Part shown: positions 1 to 6,626 of the stretch, one piece after another
Numbering within the stretch: position 1 is the stretch's first letter
Layout: the number at the start of each line of letters is the position of its first letter
NCBI GenBank assembly: GCA_002340765.1
Contig: DDMS01000048.1
Span: forward strand, 1-8,712
Direction: 5' to 3'
Length of the DNA stretch: 8,712 nucleotides
From: Flavobacteriaceae bacterium UBA2540
GTDB lineage: Bacteria > Bacteroidota > Bacteroidia > Flavobacteriales > Flavobacteriaceae
The notes under the pieces: generated by a model
The model's input: the letters and a program-made list of their open reading frames with translations, nothing else
Databases searched by the model: none
What the model was told of the DNA's origin: nothing
Translations under genes and position numbers: made by a program

Positions 1-1
1 G

Positions 2-75
2 CGGTCTGGACGGGACTCGAACCCGCGACCCCATGCGTGACAGGCATGTATTCTAACCAGCTGAACTACCAAACC
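2..75 (-). tRNA. tRNA-Asp (anticodon GTC)
   Basis: The minus strand folds into a complete 74-base cloverleaf. The acceptor stem is GGTTTGG with CCAGACC (one G-U pair). The D stem is GTTC/GAAT, the anticodon stem is CATGC/GCATG around the 7-base loop CTGTCAC, the variable loop has five bases, and the T arm is GCGGG-TTCGAGT-CCCGT. The anticodon GTC reads aspartate codons, and the unpaired discriminator base is G, as expected for tRNA-Asp. The next base, at position 1, is C, so a CCA end could be encoded, but the window stops there. It may be the first gene of a longer tRNA cluster outside the window. Confidence 0.96.
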
Positions 76-103
76 GTTACTATAAATTTCTTATTAGCGG
101 ACG

Positions 104-134
104 CAAATATAATCTTGTTTTTAATACTTACAAA
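104..134 (-). promoter_or_regulatory. Bacteroidota-type promoter of tRNA-Asp
   Basis: On the minus strand TTTG (131-134) is followed after exactly 19 bases by TATATTTG (104-111). This matches the known Bacteroidota primary sigma factor consensus, TTTG-N19-TAnnTTTG. Transcription would begin roughly 20 bases before the mature tRNA 5' end at 75. The -33 box starts only five bases past the stop codon of the preceding DUF58 gene. Confidence 0.85.
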
Positions 135-139
135 GAAAT

Positions 140-1060
140 TTATAAAAAATTTCTTCTACTTATCAAATAGCTTGTCAAAACACTTGAAAATCCGTTGTGA
201 ATATCAACAGGAACATAGTCTATTTTATATTTCAAACATTTATTTTTCAATTCCTTAAAGTAATTATCTACTAGGATTTTATATTTTTCTTGAATTTTTT
301 CCGAGTAAATATCAATCTCTTCGCGAGTTTCAACATCTACCAATTTTTTTGGAGAGTTGCCAAAATCAAAGTTCAATTCTAGTTTTCCATCAAAAGTATG
401 AAACAAAATAACCTCGTGTTTGTTGAATTTTAGATGACGTAATGCCTCAAATAAATTTTCATTTTCTTGATTTGTTTGAAACATGTCTGTAAACAAAAAA
501 ATGAGTGAACGCCTGTGAATTTTTTCAGCAATTTCATGTAAATATTTATATGTATCTGTAGTCGTTTTTGAAGGAGAATCCAATAATTTTTCCAATTGAT
601 GTAACAACATTTTTCGATGTCTTTCACTCCCCTTTTCGGGCGCATAATATTCATACGAATCTGAGTAAATACTCAATCCAACAGCATCTCTTTGACGCTT
701 CAAAATCTCTATCAAACAAGCTGCTGAAACTGCCGAAAATCCGACTTTAGTTAGCGTGTTTAACGTTTGATTTTTTATCACAGGAAAATGCATAGAAGCA
801 GAATTATCAATGATAATATGACATCTTAAATTGGTTTCTTCCTCGTATTTTTTGGTGTATAATTTCTCGGTTTTAGCGAATAATTTCCAATCTATATGAC
901 GCGTACTTTCTCCTTTATTATACAATTTATGTTCAGAAAATTCGACTGAAAATCCGTGAAATGGACTTTTATGCATGCCTGTGATAAAACCTTCTACCAC
1001 TTGTTTTGATAATAAATGCAAGTTTTTAATTTCCGAAGAGTGCAGTTCTGAAAGATTCAT
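140..1060 (-). CDS. DUF58 (von Willebrand A-like) domain protein
   Basis: This is a 306-residue protein of the DUF58 family, a group with a von Willebrand A-like fold often encoded next to MoxR AAA+ ATPases and, in Bacteroidota, next to Bat aerotolerance-type genes. The family signature is visible: R54-x-I-D-W58 followed by YEEE (72-75), then a MIDAS-like metal-binding motif D85-x-S87-x-S89 (IIIDNSASM). A further hydrophobic strand ends in FTD (190-192). I see no signal peptide or membrane segment, so it is probably cytoplasmic. Length is normal for the family and the ATG at 1058-1060 has an A-rich, Shine-Dalgarno-free upstream context. Neither moxR nor other Bat genes are present here; the upstream neighbour is trxA, separated by a terminator. 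The family call is firm. A role in assembling or checking a protein complex is only family-level inference. Confidence 0.88.
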   Translation of the reverse strand: MNLSELHSSEIKNLHLLSKQVVEGFITGMHKSPFHGFSVEFSEHKLYNKGESTRHIDWKLFAKTEKLYTKKYEEETNLRCHIIIDNSASMHFPVIKNQTLNTLTKVGFSAVSAACLIEILKRQRDAVGLSIYSDSYEYYAPEKGSERHRKMLLHQLEKLLDSPSKTTTDTYKYLHEIAEKIHRRSLIFLFTDMFQTNQENENLFEALRHLKFNKHEVILFHTFDGKLELNFDFGNSPKKLVDVETREEIDIYSEKIQEKYKILVDNYFKELKNKCLKYKIDYVPVDIHNGFSSVLTSYLISRRNFL

Positions 1061-1087
1061 TTTTTTAATTATTTATTGAAAATCTAA

Positions 1088-1125
1088 TAAAAATAAAAAA
1101 AGGTTTAACGTTAGCCAAACCTTTT
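1088..1125 (-). terminator. Intrinsic terminator of trxA
   Basis: In the minus-strand transcript AAAAGGTTT (1117-1125) pairs perfectly with AAACCTTTT (1098-1106) across a ten-base loop. It runs directly into a T-rich tract (about 1088-1100). It lies 25 bases past the trxA stop codon. On the opposite strand the hairpin has no T-run, so it appears to act only on leftward transcription. The next gene, the DUF58 gene, must be reached by read-through or by a promoter that is not clearly visible. Confidence 0.85.
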
Positions 1126-1150
1126 GTAAAATATAAATTGTTACTTGATA

Positions 1151-1468
1151 CTATAAAGCTGCATCTATTTTTCCTGTATATACATTTTTTGGAGCAACAC
1201 CTATTTGTTTATCGACTACTTCTCCGTTTTTAAAAATCAAAACAGTTGGAATATTTCTTACACCATATTTTGCAGCAAACTCTTGATTTGCATCAACATC
1301 TACTTTTCCAACGATTGCTTTTCCTTCGTATTCAACATGAATTTCATCTACGATAGGACCAACCATTCTACATGGTCCACACCAAGCAGCCCAAAAGTCA
1401 ACCAATACTGGTTTGTCTGATTTTAATACGACTTCTTCAAAAGTTGCATCTGTTATTTCTAATGCCAT
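1151..1468 (-). CDS. trxA: Thioredoxin
   Basis: This 105-residue protein is a single-domain thioredoxin of standard length, a cytoplasmic disulfide reductant for enzymes such as ribonucleotide reductase, peroxiredoxins and methionine sulfoxide reductases. The redox site is W29-C-G-P-C33, within the expected FWAAWCGPCRM context. The buried acid D24 (VLVDFW) and the cis-proline P74 (RNIPT) that shapes the active site are both present. There is no signal peptide. The ATG at 1466-1468 has an A-rich leader without a Shine-Dalgarno sequence, about 40 bases downstream of a TACTTTTG -7 box. A strong hairpin terminator follows the stop, so it probably forms its own transcription unit after metF. The thioredoxin call is secure; which reductase or partners it serves cannot be read here. 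Confidence 0.96.
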   Translation of the reverse strand: MALEITDATFEEVVLKSDKPVLVDFWAAWCGPCRMVGPIVDEIHVEYEGKAIVGKVDVDANQEFAAKYGVRNIPTVLIFKNGEVVDKQIGVAPKNVYTGKIDAAL

Positions 1469-1508
1469 TTTATGTTTTATTTAGATTTTTATTTGATTAA
1501 TTGAAATA

Positions 1509-1516
1509 CAAAAGTA
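1509..1516 (-). promoter_or_regulatory. Probable -7 box of the trxA promoter
   Basis: The minus strand reads TACTTTTG, a full match to the Bacteroidota -7 consensus TAnnTTTG, about 40 bases upstream of the trxA ATG. No TTTG -33 box is seen at the usual distance, so the promoter is either weak or helped by an activator. The position, after the metF stop codon, supports separate expression of trxA. Confidence 0.5.
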
Positions 1517-1591
1517 ATCATTTTATTTACTTTGTAGATTTTGAAAAATTACTTTTTACTATTAGTCTATCATTTGAACCTATTCTTACAA

Positions 1592-2548
1592 CTAAAACAA
1601 TTTTGAGGCAATTTCTCGGATATTATCACTTTTTCCCATTGAATAATAATGCAAAACAGGCACACCAGCAGCTAATAATTCTTTTGATTGCTGAATTGCC
1701 CATTCAATTCCAACTTGTTTAATTTGCTGATTTGTAGTGCATTTTTCTACTTCTGAAATCAATACTTCAGGTAAATCAATGCGAAAGACTTGTGGTAATA
1801 ATTGCAAATGACGTTTAACTGCCAATGGTTTTATTCCCGGAATAATAGGCACGTGAATCCCCATATTTTTTGCTACTTCAACAAACTCGAAATACTTTTT
1901 ATTATCAAAAAACATTTGAGTTACGATATAATCTGCACCAGCATCTACTTTTTCTTTCAAACGTTTTAAGTCCGTTTGCAATGAAGGTGCTTCTAAATGC
2001 TTTTCGGGATACCCAGCAACTCCCACACAAAAATCGGTTTTATCAATACTTTCTTGAACATCGTGCAAATATTTTCCAGTATTTAAATTATGAATTTGAG
2101 CTACCAAATCGCTTGCATATTCATGACCACCATCAATAGGTTCAAAGTATTTTTGATGACTCATAGCATCTCCTCTCAAAGCCATTACATTGTCAATTCC
2201 AAGATAATGACAATCTACCAAAAGATATTCAGTTTCTTCTTTGGTAAAACCTCCACACAATACATGAGGTACCGGATCTACCTTGTATTTATGCTTGATT
2301 GCTGCACAAATCCCCACTGTTCCAGGTCGCATTCTAGTGATTTTTCGCTCTAATAATCCATTCTCTTTGCTGATATACAAATATTCTTCTCTTGAGGTTG
2401 TCACATCAATAAAAGGTGGATTGAACTCCATTAATGGGTCAATATTGTCATATAATTCTTGAATACTATTGCCTTTTTTTGGCGGAATAATTTCAAAGGA
2501 AAACAAAGTTTTTCCATTTGAATTTTTAATGTGTTCTGTTATTTTCAT
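1592..2548 (-). CDS. metF: 5,10-methylenetetrahydrofolate reductase
   Basis: The 318-residue protein reduces 5,10-methylenetetrahydrofolate to 5-methyltetrahydrofolate using FAD and NAD(P)H. This makes the methyl donor used by the MetH proteins encoded just upstream. It is a single TIM-barrel domain, slightly longer than the E. coli enzyme (296 residues). Family motifs occur in order: FSFEIIPPKKG with the catalytic glutamate E19 (E. coli Glu28), VTTS (49-52), ALRGD with D127 (E. coli Asp120, near the flavin), GVAGYPEKH (176-184), and DYIVTQMFFD (206-215) with substrate-binding Q211 (E. coli Gln183). IPGIKP follows at 236-241. It begins 42 bases after the metH stop codon and has no promoter of its own that I can see, so it is probably the last gene of the SAM-riboswitch operon. 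A short palindromic repeat lies directly against its start codon. Confidence 0.96.
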   Translation of the reverse strand: MKITEHIKNSNGKTLFSFEIIPPKKGNSIQELYDNIDPLMEFNPPFIDVTTSREEYLYISKENGLLERKITRMRPGTVGICAAIKHKYKVDPVPHVLCGGFTKEETEYLLVDCHYLGIDNVMALRGDAMSHQKYFEPIDGGHEYASDLVAQIHNLNTGKYLHDVQESIDKTDFCVGVAGYPEKHLEAPSLQTDLKRLKEKVDAGADYIVTQMFFDNKKYFEFVEVAKNMGIHVPIIPGIKPLAVKRHLQLLPQVFRIDLPEVLISEVEKCTTNQQIKQVGIEWAIQQSKELLAAGVPVLHYYSMGKSDNIREIASKLF

Positions 2549-2549
2549 T

Positions 2550-2571
2550 CCCCTAAATCCCCAAAGGGGAC
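2550..2571 (-). repeat. Short palindromic CCTTTGGG repeat, copy 1 (metF leader)
   Basis: In the metF transcript this reads CCCCTTTGGGG, a four-pair hairpin with a TTT loop, followed by ATTTA and a second GGGG. That second GGGG ends two bases before the ATG. The CCCC arm could pair with either GGGG run, so two exclusive folds are possible, one of which reaches almost to the start codon. The core is shared with copies at 5251-5284 and 5359-5395. It fills most of the 42-base gap between metH and metF. Confidence 0.65.
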
Positions 2572-2590
2572 TTTTTTTAAATTAGTTTTT

Positions 2591-5320
2591 TTATTCTTCA
2601 GCCAGCGCTGGAAATAACCATTTTACAGCTTTTTCTTTTGAAATGCCTTTCCTTTTTGCATAATCTGATACTTGATCATCGGTGATTTTTCCCAAGCCAA
2701 AATATTTAGATTCCGCATTTGCAAAATAATATCCAGAAACAGCTGCGGCTGGCCACATTGCCAAACTTTCTGTTAAAATAACTCCAATTTGGTTTTCAAT
2801 ATCTAATAATTGCCAAATGGTTTCTTTTTCTAGATGATCTGGACAAGCAGGATAGCCTGGAGCAGGACGAATTCCGATGTATTTTTCCTGAATTAAATCG
2901 CTGTTTGTCAACGATTCATCAACGTGGTAACCCCAATGTTTTGTTCGGATTTGATAATGTAAATATTCTGCAAAAGCTTCTGCAAAACGGTCTGCAATTG
3001 CTTGCGCCATAATGCCGCTATAATCATCTTCTTTTTTTCTATAACTATCTGCCAATTCTTGCGCACCAAAAATACTCACACAAAAAGCACCCATATAATC
3101 AGTTTTTTGAGTTTCTTTTGGAGCAATAAAATCCGCCAAAGCAAACATAGGAATGCCATCTCGTTTTAAAGATTGCTGACGCAAAGTTCTAAAAACAACC
3201 ACCTCTTTGCTTTTTTTCATCACTGAAATATCATCATCATTGATGGAATTTGCTTCAAACAAACCAAAAATTCCTTTAGGTTTTAATTGCTGTTTTGATA
3301 CAATTTGCTGCAACATTTTTTGTGCATCTTCATACAATTCTGATGCTTGATTGCCTACAATTTCGTCTTTTAAAATATCTGGAAACTTGCCATGCAAATC
3401 CCAACTTCTAAAAAAGGGACTCCAATCAATATACGGAATTAATTCTTTTAAACTTAATTGTTCTAAAACTTGGATTCCAAGTTCTTTTGGTTTGATGATG
3501 GAGGAAGTTTCCCAATCAATTTTGAATTTTCTTTTTCGTGCATCTTTAATAGAAATGTATGATTTTTCTTTACCTCGCTTCAAAAATTTGATTCGAAATT
3601 CGTCATATTCTTTCTTGATATTAGCAACATACTCTTGTGATGTTCTCTTATTCAATAAATCACCAACAACAGTCACAGCTCTTGATGCATCATTCACATG
3701 AACCACTGCATTTTTATATTGTGTGTCAATTTTCACAGCAGTGTGTGCTTTTGAAGTGGTTGCTCCACCAATCAAAAGCGGAACTTTAAAATTTTGACGT
3801 TCCATTTCTTTTGCCAAATAAACCATTTCATCCAAAGATGGTGTGATTAATCCGCTTAAACCAATCGCATCTACATTTTCTTTTTTGGCTATTTCAATGA
3901 TTTTTTCTGGAGGAACCATCACGCCTAGATCTATAATTTCATAATTATTACAAGCCAAAACAACACTTACAATATTTTTTCCAATATCGTGAACATCCCC
4001 TTTTACAGTTGCCATCAAAATTTTTCCAACAGGTTCTTGTTTGCCTGTTTTTTCAGCTTCGATAAACGGATTTAAATAGCCCACTGCTTTTTTCATCACT
4101 CTGGCTGATTTCACCACTTGAGGTAAAAACATTTTCCCAGCACCAAATAAATCGCCAACGACATTCATTCCAATCATTAAATTACCTTCAATCACATCAA
4201 TTGGTTTTTCGGCTTCTTGTCTTGCTTGTTCAACGTCTTCAATGATAAATGCATCAATTCCTTTTACCAGAGCATGCGTAATTTTATCTTGAATCGAGCC
4301 TTCTCTCCAGGTTAAATCAGCGGTTTTTTCAACTGATTTTCCTTTGACAGTTTCAGCAAAATCAAGCAAACGTTCTGTGGCATCTTCACGTCTATTGAGG
4401 ATAACATCTTCAACTCTTTCTAATAAATCTTTCGGAATTTCGTCGTACACCTCTAACAATGCAGGATTTACAATCCCAATATTCATTCCTGCTTGAATGG
4501 CATGGTATAAAAAAACGGAGTGCATGGCTTCGCGCACAGAATCATTGCCACGAAATGAAAATGACACATTGCTTACACCTCCACTTACAGAAACATTTGG
4601 TAAATTATCTCGAACCCATTTTGTCGCTTTGATATAATCGAGCGCATTAAGCTTATGTTCATCCATTCCAGTTGCTACTGGAAAAATATTTAAATCGAAA
4701 ATAATGTCTTCAGAAGGAAACTTGACTTTATTCACGAGAATATCATAAGAACGTTTCGCAATTTCAATTCTTCGTTCATAATTATCTGCCTGACCAACTT
4801 CATCAAAAGCCATAACTATGACTGCAGCTCCATAACGTTTGATTTGAGTGGCTTCCCAAATAAATTTTTCTTCACCCTCTTTTAATGAAATTGAATTTAC
4901 CACACATTTTCCTTGAACAACTTGTAATCCAGCTTCGATAATTTCCCATTTCGAACTATCAATCATGATTGGAACTCTGCAAATATCCGGTTCAGCAGCA
5001 ATTAAATTCAGAAAACGAACCATAGTTTCTTTGCCATCAATCAAACCGTCATCCATATTGATGTCGATAATTTGCGCACCACCATCCACTTGATGTCTTG
5101 CAATTTCGAGTGCTTCATCAAATCTCTCCTCTTTAATCAATCGTAAGAACTGACGAGAACCAGCCACATTTGTACGCTCACCAACATTGACAAAATTGCT
5201 GTTTTCGTTCAGAATAAGAGGTTCTAGTCCAGAAAGTCTCATGAACTTGCGCCCCTCTCCAACCTCTCCCCAAAGGGAAGAGGCTTTTGCTAATCGTTTA
5301 TTTATATTTTCGTCGCTCAT
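2591..5320 (-). CDS. metH: Cobalamin-dependent methionine synthase, folate/B12/activation subunit
   Basis: This 909-residue protein has every part of MetH except the homocysteine domain, which is a separate gene just upstream. Domains in order are: pterin (methyltetrahydrofolate) binding at about 30-330, with NFVNVGERTNVAGS (42-55) and IMIDSS (118-123); the helical cap at about 340-430; cobalamin binding at about 431-560, with D442-x-H444-D-I-G447, where H444 should be the lower ligand of cobalt, plus SGLITPS (489-495) and GG (518-519); and the AdoMet reactivation domain at about 620-900, with RPAPGYPACPDH (818-829). It carries the methyl group from methyltetrahydrofolate to cob(I)alamin and then to homocysteine held by the partner protein. 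The start is uncertain. The first ATG (5318-5320) adds 26 residues, of which 13-24 are translated from a palindromic repeat. ATG at 5240-5242 (M27, just before RLSGLEPL) would give a plain 883-residue protein. Confidence 0.94.
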   Translation of the reverse strand: MSDENINKRLAKASSLWGEVGEGRKFMRLSGLEPLILNENSNFVNVGERTNVAGSRQFLRLIKEERFDEALEIARHQVDGGAQIIDINMDDGLIDGKETMVRFLNLIAAEPDICRVPIMIDSSKWEIIEAGLQVVQGKCVVNSISLKEGEEKFIWEATQIKRYGAAVIVMAFDEVGQADNYERRIEIAKRSYDILVNKVKFPSEDIIFDLNIFPVATGMDEHKLNALDYIKATKWVRDNLPNVSVSGGVSNVSFSFRGNDSVREAMHSVFLYHAIQAGMNIGIVNPALLEVYDEIPKDLLERVEDVILNRREDATERLLDFAETVKGKSVEKTADLTWREGSIQDKITHALVKGIDAFIIEDVEQARQEAEKPIDVIEGNLMIGMNVVGDLFGAGKMFLPQVVKSARVMKKAVGYLNPFIEAEKTGKQEPVGKILMATVKGDVHDIGKNIVSVVLACNNYEIIDLGVMVPPEKIIEIAKKENVDAIGLSGLITPSLDEMVYLAKEMERQNFKVPLLIGGATTSKAHTAVKIDTQYKNAVVHVNDASRAVTVVGDLLNKRTSQEYVANIKKEYDEFRIKFLKRGKEKSYISIKDARKRKFKIDWETSSIIKPKELGIQVLEQLSLKELIPYIDWSPFFRSWDLHGKFPDILKDEIVGNQASELYEDAQKMLQQIVSKQQLKPKGIFGLFEANSINDDDISVMKKSKEVVVFRTLRQQSLKRDGIPMFALADFIAPKETQKTDYMGAFCVSIFGAQELADSYRKKEDDYSGIMAQAIADRFAEAFAEYLHYQIRTKHWGYHVDESLTNSDLIQEKYIGIRPAPGYPACPDHLEKETIWQLLDIENQIGVILTESLAMWPAAAVSGYYFANAESKYFGLGKITDDQVSDYAKRKGISKEKAVKWLFPALAEE
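5251..5284 (-). repeat. Short palindromic CCTTTGGG repeat, copy 2 (inside metH 5' coding end)
   Basis: On the minus strand the unit reads CCTCTTCCCTTTGGGGAGAGG followed by TTGGAGAGGGG. CCTCTTCCC pairs with GGGGAGAGG (with one G-U pair) around a short TTT loop, giving a strong stem in an AT-rich region. It is in frame with the 909-residue MetH protein and encodes residues A13 to about R24 (ASSLWGEVGEGR), a low-complexity stretch unlike the MetH family. It is purine-biased and richer in G+C than the gene around it. It shares its core and orientation with copy 1. Confidence 0.65.
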
Positions 5321-5358
5321 TCTTTAATTCATTCTCTGTTTACAATTTTTTCAGGATT

Positions 5359-5395
5359 GCTTCCCTTACCTTTGGGAAGGGATTGAGGGACGAGC
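5359..5395 (+). repeat. Short palindromic CCTTTGGG repeat, copy 3 (3' end of the upstream metH gene)
   Basis: The plus strand reads CTTCCCTTACCTTTGGGAAG, a stem of CTTCCC with GGGAAG, followed by GGATTGAGGGA. It shares the CCTTTGGG core and the trailing TTGxxGGG part with copies 1 and 2 but lies in the opposite orientation. Its right-hand part encodes the last residues of the homocysteine-domain protein (RPSIPSQR) and supplies its TAA stop. Its left part lies in the 45-base gap before the second metH gene. Confidence 0.6.
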
Positions 5396-6376
5396 TCTAG
5401 GTTTATATTTTGATGCAATATTCGCAATAATTTTAATATGTTCTGGAGTTGTGCCACAACATCCACCAATAATATTAATGAGGTTTTTCTTTAAATACTC
5501 TTCAATTTGCTCGCCCATTTCTTCAGGAGTTTCGTCATATTCTCCAAAAGCATTTGGCAGACCTGCATTTGGATGCGCAGAAATGGCAAAGTCGGTTTTG
5601 TTGGCAATGGCTTCTAAATGTGGTTGCATTAAATTGGCTCCCAAAGCACAATTAAATCCAATAGATAACAGGGGAATATGAGATACTGAAATCAAAAAAG
5701 CTTCTGCTGTTTGTCCAGACAATGTTCTTCCAGAAGCATCAGTAATAGTGCCGCTTAACATAATCGGAATCTCAATCTCTCTCTCGTCTTTTACTTCTTC
5801 AATAGCAAATAATGCTGCTTTTGCGTTTAGGGTATCAAACACCGTTTCTACCAACAATAGATCTACGCCTCCATCCAACAATGCTTCTACTTGTTGCTTG
5901 TAGGCAATCCGCAAATCGTTAAAAGTAACGGCTCTAAAACCGGGGTCATTCACATCAGGAGACATGCTTGCGGTTCTATTTGTTGGACCGATTGAACCCG
6001 CTACAAAACGAGGTTTGTGCGGTTCTTTTACTGTGAATTCAGCAGCAACTTCTTTAGCTATTTTTGCAGATTGAAAATTCAATTCATACACCAAATTTTC
6101 CATTTGATAATCAGCCATTGCAATGGTTGTTCCTGAAAAAGTATTGGTTTCTACAATATCCGCACCAGCTTCAAAATATTTTGCATGAACTGCTTTAATG
6201 GCATGTGGCTGCGTGATTGACAATAAGTCATTATTTCCTTGCAACGAAGTTGGATAGTCTTTAAAACGCTCGCCTCTAAAATCACTTTCGGTAAATTTAT
6301 AGGCCTGCAACATGGTACCCATGGCGCCATCTAACACTAAAATTCGCTCTTGTAAAGCTTTGTATATATTTGACAT
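5366..6376 (-). CDS. Methionine synthase, homocysteine-binding subunit
   Basis: This 336-residue protein is the homocysteine S-methyltransferase barrel that forms the first domain of full-length MetH. It binds homocysteine through zinc so that the thiol can take the methyl group from methylcobalamin on the partner protein encoded next. The three zinc ligands are visible: C243 in GFNCALG, and C306 and C307 in GGCCGTTP, matching Cys247, Cys310 and Cys311 of E. coli MetH. Other family motifs are LDGAMGTML (15-23), ETNTFSGT (76-83) and AGSIGPTNR (126-134). The protein stops where the domain ends in full-length MetH, so this is a split gene and not a damaged one: both halves are intact, in order and 45 bases apart. 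The last eight or so residues come from a palindromic repeat. A SAM-I riboswitch precedes it, and a hairpin covers its ATG at 6374-6376. Confidence 0.94.
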   Translation of the reverse strand: MSNIYKALQERILVLDGAMGTMLQAYKFTESDFRGERFKDYPTSLQGNNDLLSITQPHAIKAVHAKYFEAGADIVETNTFSGTTIAMADYQMENLVYELNFQSAKIAKEVAAEFTVKEPHKPRFVAGSIGPTNRTASMSPDVNDPGFRAVTFNDLRIAYKQQVEALLDGGVDLLLVETVFDTLNAKAALFAIEEVKDEREIEIPIMLSGTITDASGRTLSGQTAEAFLISVSHIPLLSIGFNCALGANLMQPHLEAIANKTDFAISAHPNAGLPNAFGEYDETPEEMGEQIEEYLKKNLINIIGGCCGTTPEHIKIIANIASKYKPRARPSIPSQR

Positions 6377-6402
6377 TTTTGATGTTTTTTATCAATTTGT
6401 CA
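6371..6402 (-). promoter_or_regulatory. Hairpin over the metH start codon, possible riboswitch output
   Basis: In the transcript TGACA (6398-6402) can pair with TGTCA (6371-6375), and inside it TTGAT with ATCAA around an AAAAAAC loop, separated by small A-only internal loops. The outer right arm includes the last two bases of the ATG. No hairpin followed by a T-run lies between the SAM aptamer and the gene. A start-codon-hiding mechanism is therefore a more natural reading than early termination. This is inference; the stem is short and A+T-rich. Confidence 0.4.
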
Positions 6403-6425
6403 TCAGGAAAGTTTGAAATTTCGCT

Positions 6426-6550
6426 GTTATCTGTCAACTGAATACTGAAACAAGTTCAGTAAACATTTGTAGAATGTGGCACCTTTTCTTTTAAAAAAAG
6501 GAGGTTGCCAAGGTTTCAACGGGTCTAGTCCCTCAACCTTTCATGATAAC
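6426..6550 (-). promoter_or_regulatory. SAM-I (S-box) riboswitch aptamer
   Basis: The minus-strand leader of the metH-metH-metF operon carries the conserved S-box core at 6503-6534, with GAGGGAC, CCCGTTGAAACC and GGCAACC in order, and then GGTGCCACATTC after P3. P1 is GTTATC (6545-6550) with GATAAC (6426-6431). P2 is AAGGTT/AACCTT with the GA/GA kink-turn signature and an inner GGG/CCC. P3 is ACCT/AGGT topped by CTTTT/AAAAG. P4 is ACTGAA/TTCAGT (6444-6460). The pseudoknot can form between TAGA in the P2 loop (6524-6527) and TCTA after P3 (6470-6473). High SAM would be expected to lower expression of the methionine synthesis genes. The aptamer ends 49 bases before the first start codon. Confidence 0.93.
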
Positions 6551-6626
6551 TTTTTATTAAGTAAAAGAACTTATTGCAAAGAAACGTAATATTTTTTTAT
6601 TTATAGAATTTATTGGTTTGAAAAAA

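Noticed and set aside
2561..2578. Plus-strand terminator: CCCCAAAGGGG followed by a T-run
   Set aside because: No gene is transcribed rightward into it. The T-run lies on the wrong side for the minus-strand operon, and the palindrome fits the repeat family.
3351..3701. Plus-strand open frame of 116 codons, with several smaller ones elsewhere
   Set aside because: It is fully inside metH on the other strand, shows no recognisable motif, and has no upstream promoter or ribosome binding context.
6499..6505. AGGAGGT on the plus strand, a perfect Shine-Dalgarno look-alike
   Set aside because: It is the complement of the P3 and core strand of the SAM-I riboswitch on the minus strand, and no credible plus-strand gene follows it.
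6377..6626. Cobalamin riboswitch ahead of the B12-dependent metH
   Set aside because: No B12-box sequence is seen; the whole structured part of the gap is explained by the SAM-I aptamer.
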